This document shows, one piece after another, positions 56,573 to 64,000 of a stretch of 64,000 bases of DNA. The notes under the pieces are model-generated. The model did not search any database, was not told the origin of the DNA, and saw only the letters and a program-made list of their open reading frames with translations. This DNA is from Bacilli bacterium. GTDB taxonomy: Bacteria; Bacillota_I; Bacilli_A; MAG-NZ. Position 1 is the first letter of the stretch, and every line of letters starts with the position of its first letter. A program made the translations under genes and the position numbers. The DNA is taken from assembly GCA_018401215.1 (NCBI GenBank), contig JAGYLA010000001.1, forward strand, positions 62,001 through 126,000, in the 5' to 3' direction.

Positions 56573-57281
56573 AGCGTTTGAAGTCCGCAAAGCATCAATG
56601 ATGAAAACTGGTGCGGCGAAAGCCAAACTGTATTCAAAATTTGGCAAAGAAATTTATATGGCAGCAAAAAACGGGGGACCGAACATTGAAGCCAATACTG
56701 AATTAAAACGCTTGATCGAACGAGCAAAAAAAAATCAAGTACCGGGAGATGTGATCGCCCGCAACATCGACAAAGCTACATCGAATGCGGTCGATAACTA
56801 TACTTTTTATCGATATGAAGGATTTGGTCCAGGTGGCGCCCAGTTGATTGTCGATTGTTTGAGTGACAACGTGAACCGCACCGTCACAGAAGTGCGAAAT
56901 TGCTTTACCAAAACCGATGGCAAACTTGGTGTCAATGGCTCCGTCATTCATGGGTTTGATCACTTGGCAGTTGTGAGTGTTGCCAACGTCGAGGAAGAGG
57001 ATGTGCTCGATGCGTTATTTACCCAAGACATCGATATTGATGACGTAGAAACAGAAGCAGAGATGACCACGATTTATGCTGCTGCCGAACAATTACATAA
57101 AGTCACGCAAATCATTCAAGATTCGTTTTCAGAAGCAGAATTGTTGCATGAAGAACAAACATATTTGGCTCAAACATTGATTACCCTTAATGAAGGGGAA
57201 GCAACTGCATTTGAGAAACTGCTCAATATGTTAGAAGACTGTGAAGACGTTCAGCGGGTATATCATAACGTGAAAGCGTAA
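56565..57281 (+). CDS. YebC/PmpR family regulator (TACO1-like)
   Basis: '[59 protein letters not shown]'. Confidence 0.95.
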   Translation: [238 protein letters not shown]

Positions 57282-57300
57282 TCATTGATGCATCGATGTT

Positions 57301-57355
57301 GTGATTTGTGTGAGTTAGCTTTATAATTTACGTATCAAAAGCTAACACAAATCAC
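57301..57355. repeat. Long imperfect inverted repeat / hairpin
   Basis: GTGATTTGTGT(GAGT)TAGCTTT ... AAAGCTAACACAAATCAC: 18 bp paired, 4-nt bulge, 15-nt loop. Confidence 0.9.
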
Positions 57356-57376
57356 TCACTATAGCTGTTCATTTCA

Positions 57377-57405
57377 TTGTAATAAAGCCATAAAAACGAT
57401 ATAAT
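57377..57405 (+). promoter_or_regulatory. Promoter of nifJ
   Basis: TTGTAA-N17-TATAAT. Confidence 0.75.
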
Positions 57406-57434
57406 GAAGGGCTAAAACTTTACAGGAGGTTACT

Positions 57435-60400
57435 ATGGCTAAAGTATTCCAGTCGATGGATGGTAACCAAGCAGCTGCATACGTTTCGTATGCTTTTACA
57501 GAGGTTGCTGGGATCTATCCAATCACTCCTTCAAGCCCAATGGGAGACCACGTTGATCGTTGGTCTGCACAAGGGAAGAAGAATTTATTTGGGATTTCAC
57601 CCCAAGTTGTTGAGATGCAATCAGAAGCGGGAGCTGCGGGTGCAGTTCACGGGTCATTGCAAACGGGGTCATTAACGACCACGTATACTTCATCACAAGG
57701 GTTGTTACTTAAAATACCGAACATGTATAAAATATCGGGTCAATTGTTACCTGGTGTGATGCATGTTGCGGCACGAAGTATTGCCCAACAATCGTTATCG
57801 ATTTTTGGTGATCATCAAGATATTTACGCGGCTCGTCAAACTGGATGGGCTATGCTTGCAACATCATCAGTACAAGAAGTCATGGACATGGCGGGGATTG
57901 CTCACTTAGCAGCAATCAAAACCAGAGTTCCTTTTATGCATTTCTTCGATGGCTTTCGAACCTCGCATGAGATTCAAAAAGTTGAAGTCATGGACTACAG
58001 CGTGCTTGACCGATTGTTGGACCGCAAAGCGGTTACGGAGTTCCGTAAATCTGCACTAAATCCAAGCAATCCAATTACGCGCGGTAGTGCCCAAAACGAT
58101 GACGTGTACTTCCAAGCAGCCGAAGCACAAAACCGTTTCTGGGATGCCATTCCTGATGTTGTCAATGATTACATGAAGGAAATCAGTAAAGAAACTGGAC
58201 GTCATTATGCACCGTTTGTTTACTATGGTCACCCCGAAGCAACCGATATCATCATCGCGATGGGTTCGGTCAACGAAACTGCCAAAGAAGTGATTGACGT
58301 CAAAGTCACTGCCGGCGAAAAAGTGGGATTATTAACGGTTCATTTGTATCGACCATTTAGTGAAACGTATTTCTTAGACGCGATTCCAAAAAGCGTGGAA
58401 CGCATCGCGGTCTTAGACCGTACCAAAGAAAAAGGCGCACTTGGTGAGCCATTGTATTTGGATGTTCGTGCCGTCTTCTACGGTCGTGAAAACGCGCCAA
58501 AAGTGATTGGTGGACGTTATGGATTGTCCAGTAAAGACGTGACCCCAGAACAAATTGGTGCGGTGTATACGAACTTGAAAAACGAAGCATCGATCAACGG
58601 ATTTACGATTGGGATTGTTGATGATGTAACATTCAAATCACTCGCAGATGCCCCTCAAATCACCATTGAAGACCAAAGTTTGACCGAACTGTTGTTCTTT
58701 GGGCTTGGTTCGGATGGTACGGTTGGAGCAAGCAAAAATACGATATCGATCATTAGTGACAACACGGACTTGTATGGTCAATCGTATGCAAGTTATGACT
58801 CGAAAAAATCGGGTGGCGTCACGCGCATGCATTTGCGCTTTGGCAAAAGTCCGATTCGTTCGACCTACTTGGTATCCAATCCTCACTTTGTCTCTTGTTC
58901 AAGCGACACGTATGTTGCGAAGTACGACTTGATTGGTGGACTTCGACCCGGGGGAACGTTCTTACTCAATACAATTCATGGCGAAGAAGAGATTCTAGCG
59001 ATGATGCCAAACGAAATGAAACGCATTTTAGCGGAACGAAATGCGGATTTCTTCATCATTAATGCGCATGGACTTGCCAAAGAAATCGGGTTAGGTGGTC
59101 GCATCAATACGATCATGCAATCCGCATTCTTTAAATTAAACGAACAAATTATTCCTTATAATAAAGCCAAAGAATTGATGAAAGCTGCGGCGAAGAAGTC
59201 CTACTCCAAACGTGGAGAAGCCGTTGTTCAAATGAACTTTGATGCGATTGACCAAGGGGGCGATAAACTCGTTCAAGTGAAGGTCGATCCCGCATGGAAA
59301 ACCCTGATTACGCAAGCGGTTGATGTTGACATGAGTCGACCAGCCTACGTTCGTGATTTGGCAGATCCAGTCAATGCGATCAAAGGCTATGACATTCCTG
59401 TCTCTGCCTTCACAGGATTTGAAGATGGACGAATGGTCAATGGATCTTCCGCGTATGAAAAACGTGCGATTGCGACAGAAGTACCAAACTGGCTCGAAGA
59501 CAACTGTATTCAATGTAACCAATGTGCCTTTGCATGTCCGCACGCCGTGATTCGTCCGTTCTTGTCGAACGCCGAACAAACTGCGAATGCGCCAGAAGGC
59601 AGTAAAACATTAAAAGCGGTTGGTAAAGCGTTTGATGGATATGATTTCTCGATTCAAGTCTCAACCTTTGACTGTACTGGTTGCGGAGTATGTGCCGCGG
59701 TCTGTCCAGGGAAAAATGATTTGAAAGCATTAGAAATGACACCAATCGAAGAAATGATGGACCAAGGTCAACATGACCAAGCTGCCTATTTCTTCAATGA
59801 AGTTGGTTACCAAGACGAACTCGCAGATAAATTTGCTAACGTCAAAAACTCTCAATTTGCCCAACCATTGTTTGAATTCAGTGGTGCATGTGCTGGTTGT
59901 GGAGAAACACCGTACATTAAATTAGCAACGCAATTGTATGGCGATCATATGACGATTGCGAACGCGACAGGTTGTTCTTCCATTTATGGTGGTAGTTTCC
60001 CGGCAACTCCATATACAACCAATCCGGATGGAAATGGTCCTGCATGGGCAAACTCACTCTTTGAAGACAACGCCGAATTTGGGTTTGGAATGCATTTATC
60101 CAACCAGACATTACGTCGTCAAATTGAATCACGCTTATTGGACATCAAAGAAGAAACCGACAACGAAGAATTAATTGACCTAATTGACACGTGGGTCGAA
60201 CACAAATTCTCGACGACCAAAACACGAGAAGTCTCCCCACGATTGATTGAAATCTTAGAAACATTCGGTGACAAATACGCTGGTGTCTTGGACTTGAAAG
60301 ACTTCTTCGTCAAATCCTCCACATGGATCTTTGGTGGCGATGGATGGGCCTATGATATTGGGTATGGTGGACTTGACCACGTTATCGCAAACAACGAAGA

Positions 60401-61028
60401 CGTCAACATTTTGGTACTTGATACCGAAGTGTACTCCAACACTGGGGGACAAAGTTCAAAATCATCCCAAGCAGGATCGATTTCTGTTTATACTTCCGCA
60501 GGGAAACCGGCGAAGAAAAAAGATTTAGCCGCGATTGCGATGACTTATGGACACGTCTATGTTGCACAAGTCTCCCACGGTGCATCCCATCCGCAAACCT
60601 TAAAAGCCTTCAAGGAAGCAGAATCCTACAATGGTCCATCGATCATTGTTGCGTATTCTCCTTGTATCGCTCACGGGATTAGTGGTGGAATGACACAAAT
60701 GTTCAATCACGCAAACCTTGCGACCAAATGTGGATACTGGCCAACGTTCCGCTTTGACCCACGCTTGGTCGAAGAAGGCAAAAATCCATTCCAAATTGAT
60801 TGTAAAGACCCACAATGGGACTTGTACCATGAGTTCTTAATGAGTCAAACACGCTATGCAGCGTTGACGGTGGTGAATCCAACCAAAGCTGAAGAACTCT
60901 TAGCGCTAAACCAAAAAGACGCGAAAGATCGTTGGAACATGTACAAACGATACCAAGCAATGGACTGGACATCGGCCACTGATACTCCCGATGCCCCAGA
61001 AGAACCAGCCGCACCTGCAACCGTATAA
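57435..61028 (+). CDS. nifJ: Pyruvate:ferredoxin (flavodoxin) oxidoreductase
   Basis: 'VAGIYPITPSSPMGDHVD', 'CIQCNQCAFACPHA', 'CTGCGVCAAVCPGK', 'NTGGQSSKSS'. Confidence 0.98.
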   Translation: MAKVFQSMDGNQAAAYVSYAFTEVAGIYPITPSSPMGDHVDRWSAQGKKNLFGISPQVVEMQSEAGAAGAVHGSLQTGSLTTTYTSSQGLLLKIPNMYKISGQLLPGVMHVAARSIAQQSLSIFGDHQDIYAARQTGWAMLATSSVQEVMDMAGIAHLAAIKTRVPFMHFFDGFRTSHEIQKVEVMDYSVLDRLLDRKAVTEFRKSALNPSNPITRGSAQNDDVYFQAAEAQNRFWDAIPDVVNDYMKEISKETGRHYAPFVYYGHPEATDIIIAMGSVNETAKEVIDVKVTAGEKVGLLTVHLYRPFSETYFLDAIPKSVERIAVLDRTKEKGALGEPLYLDVRAVFYGRENAPKVIGGRYGLSSKDVTPEQIGAVYTNLKNEASINGFTIGIVDDVTFKSLADAPQITIEDQSLTELLFFGLGSDGTVGASKNTISIISDNTDLYGQSYASYDSKKSGGVTRMHLRFGKSPIRSTYLVSNPHFVSCSSDTYVAKYDLIGGLRPGGTFLLNTIHGEEEILAMMPNEMKRILAERNADFFIINAHGLAKEIGLGGRINTIMQSAFFKLNEQIIPYNKAKELMKAAAKKSYSKRGEAVVQMNFDAIDQGGDKLVQVKVDPAWKTLITQAVDVDMSRPAYVRDLADPVNAIKGYDIPVSAFTGFEDGRMVNGSSAYEKRAIATEVPNWLEDNCIQCNQCAFACPHAVIRPFLSNAEQTANAPEGSKTLKAVGKAFDGYDFSIQVSTFDCTGCGVCAAVCPGKNDLKALEMTPIEEMMDQGQHDQAAYFFNEVGYQDELADKFANVKNSQFAQPLFEFSGACAGCGETPYIKLATQLYGDHMTIANATGCSSIYGGSFPATPYTTNPDGNGPAWANSLFEDNAEFGFGMHLSNQTLRRQIESRLLDIKEETDNEELIDLIDTWVEHKFSTTKTREVSPRLIEILETFGDKYAGVLDLKDFFVKSSTWIFGGDGWAYDIGYGGLDHVIANNEDVNILVLDTEVYSNTGGQSSKSSQAGSISVYTSAGKPAKKKDLAAIAMTYGHVYVAQVSHGASHPQTLKAFKEAESYNGPSIIVAYSPCIAHGISGGMTQMFNHANLATKCGYWPTFRFDPRLVEEGKNPFQIDCKDPQWDLYHEFLMSQTRYAALTVVNPTKAEELLALNQKDAKDRWNMYKRYQAMDWTSATDTPDAPEEPAAPATV

Positions 61029-61033
61029 GTTAA

Positions 61034-61069
61034 AACGATGCCCTCGATGATGAAGGCATCGTTTTTTTT
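61034..61069 (+). terminator. Terminator after nifJ
   Basis: AACGATGCC-N12-GGCATCGTT-T7. Confidence 0.9.
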
Positions 61070-61171
61070 GTAAAAAAATGTGAGAAAGCGTTCTTATTTT
61101 ATTTGACTATCAAATCAACAGTGTAGAATAGAAAAGAAGTGTAATTTCTTACTTAGGAAGGAACCATTTGG

Positions 61172-62320
61172 ATGAAGTTAGGTGTGTTGAAAGAGACAAC
61201 CGCGGGGGAAACCCGTGTGGCATTAGTTCCTGCGCACATTCCAGCCTTGCAAAAACGAGGATTTGAAGTCCTTGTTGAATCAGGAGCTGGATTTTTAGCG
61301 GGATATGAAGATGCAAGCTACAAGGAAAAAGGAGCAACTTTGTTATCGGCAAACGAGATTATCAAACAAGCCGATGTGCTCTGTGTCGTTCGCGGTGCTG
61401 CGGCAAGCGAAGATGGCGAATCACTCGCCAAACAATTGAACAAGAAGCAACTCCTTGTTGGGATGCTTGAACCGTATCAACCACATCCGTCGTTTGATGC
61501 GTTATTGAAAAATCAAGTGACGAGTTTTTCTCTTGAGATGATCCCCAGAACCACGCGAGCACAAAGCATGGATGTCTTGTCTTCGATGGCCAACTTGGCA
61601 GGCTACAAATCGGTGCTCCTTGGCGCCGACGTCAGTCCCAAAATGTTTCCGATGATGATGACTGCTGCGGGAACGATTGCTGCGGCTAAAGTCTTTGTCT
61701 TGGGTGTTGGGGTTGCAGGATTACAAGCGATAGCGACCGCTCGACGTTTGGGGGCACTTGTCTATGCGTATGACATTCGTCCAGAAGTCAAAGAACAAGT
61801 TTTATCACTAGGTGCTAAGTTTGTTGAATTTGACTTAGAAAGTGCATCTGGTGAAGGCGGTTATGCCAAACAAATGGATGAAGCATATTATGAAAAACAA
61901 CGTCAGTTGATGATTGAAGTCATCAAGGACATGGACATTGTCATTACGACAGCCAACGTTCCGGGGAAAAAAGCACCGATTCTCGTGACCAAAGCGATGA
62001 TTGCGGCGATGGCACCAGGGTCAGTCATTGTTGACTTGGCTGCAGAACGCGGCGGGAACTGTGAAGGAACCGTCCCAGGAACCACTACCGTCATTGATGG
62101 CGTGTCACTGGTTGGACCATTGAACATTCCGGCATCGATTGCCTTCAATGCATCAGCATTATATTCAAAAAACATGGCGACATTCATTGAAAACTTGTTT
62201 GACAAAGAAACCCAAGCGATTCGTTATGACGATGACATTGTTGCTGCAACAATGATTTCCAAAGAAGGGTCATTGACCCACGAAAAAGCCACTCAGTGGA
62301 TTCAAGGAGGCGCAAACTAA
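61172..62320 (+). CDS. pntAA: NAD(P) transhydrogenase subunit alpha part 1
   Basis: 'MKLGVLKETTAGETRVALVPAHIPALQKRGFEVLVESGAG', 'VVITTANVPGKKAPILVTKAM'. Confidence 0.95.
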   Translation: MKLGVLKETTAGETRVALVPAHIPALQKRGFEVLVESGAGFLAGYEDASYKEKGATLLSANEIIKQADVLCVVRGAAASEDGESLAKQLNKKQLLVGMLEPYQPHPSFDALLKNQVTSFSLEMIPRTTRAQSMDVLSSMANLAGYKSVLLGADVSPKMFPMMMTAAGTIAAAKVFVLGVGVAGLQAIATARRLGALVYAYDIRPEVKEQVLSLGAKFVEFDLESASGEGGYAKQMDEAYYEKQRQLMIEVIKDMDIVITTANVPGKKAPILVTKAMIAAMAPGSVIVDLAAERGGNCEGTVPGTTTVIDGVSLVGPLNIPASIAFNASALYSKNMATFIENLFDKETQAIRYDDDIVAATMISKEGSLTHEKATQWIQGGAN

Positions 62321-62628
62321 TGAATGACCTTATGGTATTGGTTTATTTGATTACGATTTTTTCAGTGTCGATCTTTTTGGGGGTTGAGTTAATTACGAAA
62401 GTACCAGCGACACTCCATACGCCCTTAATGTCTGGTTCGAACGCAATTAGTGGAATTACAATTGTTGGAGCGATTGGGGTGTTATTGACCTCAGTTTCCT
62501 TGGAATCTGCTGGTTGGTTGCCCTTTGCGTTAGCCGCTCTAGCGTTGTTTCTTGCAACGATTAACGTGGTCGGTGGATTTGTGGTAACCAATCGAATGCT
62601 TGAGAAATTTAGAGGTAAAAAATCGTGA
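62320..62628 (+). CDS. pntAB: NAD(P) transhydrogenase subunit alpha part 2
   Basis: 'FLGVELITKVPATLHTPLMSGSNAISGITIVGAI'; ATG 62320 preferred over 62296. Confidence 0.95.
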   Translation: MNDLMVLVYLITIFSVSIFLGVELITKVPATLHTPLMSGSNAISGITIVGAIGVLLTSVSLESAGWLPFALAALALFLATINVVGGFVVTNRMLEKFRGKKS

Positions 62629-64000
62629 ACACTAATTTAGAAGCCATTGTGGCAGTCAGTTATTTAGTGAGTTCAATCTTTTTTATCTTTGGGATTAAAC
62701 GGTTATCGAATCCGAAAACGGCACCACGCGGAAATCGTCTGGGTGCGCTCGGAATGCTCATTGCATCATTGACGGCATTTGTTGATTTTGGATTTCTTCA
62801 AAATGAGGTGTTTCCGGTTCAGTTTTTATGGTTGATTGCGTTGTCCATCGTTGCCGGAAGTGCGATTGGAATATGGACAGCAACCAAAGTCAAAATGACT
62901 GGAATGCCACAAATGGTTGCGATATTTAACGGATTTGGTGGAGCAGCCTCGTTTCTTGTTGCCGGTGTGTACTATCAATTTTTAGATGTTGCACAAGCGG
63001 ATACAAGCGACCCCGCGTTCTTGGTTGCCACTGAATTGTCTGGCTTGATTGGAGCAGTCACGTTGTCAGGTAGCTTCCTTGCCTTTGCGGAAACTGCAGA
63101 ACTTAAATGGATTCGAAACCGGTGACCTACAAGGAGACTTGGTTGTCAAGTTGACCTTATTGCTGCACTACTAGTAGGAACTGGTGTCTTTGTTGGATTC
63201 TCTAATACCTTAAATTGTATTGGATTCTCGTCTTTGGGGGATTGTTATTAGGCGTCCTTCTTGTGATTGGGATTGGTGGCGCAGACATGCCTGTTGTCAT
63301 TAGTTTGTTGAACTCGTATTCTGGGTTAGCAGCAGCCGCAACAGGATTTGTGTTATCAAATACCGTATTGATTATTTCAGGGTCACTGGTTGGCGCGTCA
63401 GGATTGATTTTGACCGCCATCATGACCAAAGCAATGAACCGAAGCTTACGTAATGTATTATTTGGAGGTTTTGGTGGTGCAACCGATGGCCCAAGCGACG
63501 ACGATGTGTATGGCGGAAAAGTCAAAAGTACGTCCGCGGATGAAGTGGCGATGTTACTGAAAAATGCACGTCGTGTTGTCATTGTTCCTGGGTATGGACT
63601 CGCTGTCGCAAGAGCCTCAGGACCAACTCGAGTATTGACGGAATTGATGGAACAAGATGACATTGAAGTGGCCTTTGGGATTCACCCGGTTGCGGGCCGT
63701 ATGCCAGGGCACATGAACGTCTTACTCGCCGAAGAAAACATTGCGTACGAGAAGTTGATTGAACTAGATACGATCAACCCAACGTTCGCACAAACTGATG
63801 TGGTCTTGGTGTTAGGCGCTAATGATGTTGTCAACCCACTCGCGCGTGACCCCAAATCAGCGATAGCTGGCATGCCAATCTTGGATGTTGATAAAGCGGC
63901 GGTTTGCGTTGTTGTTAAACGTAGTTTGTCGCCAGGATTTGCTGGCATTCCAAACCCATTGTTTGCCAATGAAAACACCTTGATGCTCTTTGCCGATGGG
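62625..64000 (+). CDS. pntB: NAD(P) transhydrogenase subunit beta, interrupted by clustered indels at about 63090-63225, continues past window end
   Basis: N-terminal ORF 62625-63125, then '...[17 protein letters not shown]...[47 protein letters not shown]...' readable in shifted frames. Confidence 0.93.

Noticed and set aside
63080-63230. Programmed ribosomal frameshift in pntB
   Set aside because: Several shifts of differing direction in a short span, no slippery heptamer plus structure; sequence error is simpler.

Overview
The window is a 64 kb chromosomal segment dominated by housekeeping genes, from a low-GC Firmicutes or Mycoplasmatota-like bacterium. UGA is used as a stop, so it does not use the Mycoplasma code. 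Order: cysS end, mrnC, rlmB, sigH-like, rpmG, secE, nusG, rplKA, L10 leader, rplJL, rsmC-like, rpoBC, then the str operon (rpsL, rpsG, fusA, tuf), cinA, tatD, htrA, ychF, rpsF-ssb-rpsR, gdpP-rplI-dnaB-prfA-prmC, upp and the atp operon, acyltransferase, GltS-like, degV, cca, yhaM, a large indel-disrupted PrsA/SurA-like protein, walJ-like, rlmH, two nrnA-like DHH genes, a NatAB-like ABC exporter, rhodanese, thioredoxin, MarR, MATE, a cobalamin riboswitch with a DUF4430-like lipoprotein and ECF S-component, csp, pyrR, Smr, yebC, nifJ (PFOR) and pntAA/AB/B. I saw no CRISPR array, transposon, tRNA or rRNA, and no clear candidate for a wholly new multi-gene system. The best leads are: the B12-riboswitch two-gene uptake cassette; a Na+-type c-ring signature in atpE; a 39-nt in-frame repeat making an acidic tail on L10; an 18-bp bulged inverted repeat upstream of the PFOR promoter; candidate r-protein leaders at rplK and rpsF; and three local clusters of indels (43.0-44.5, 48.6-49.15 and 63.1-63.25 kb) that look like sequence errors rather than gene decay.
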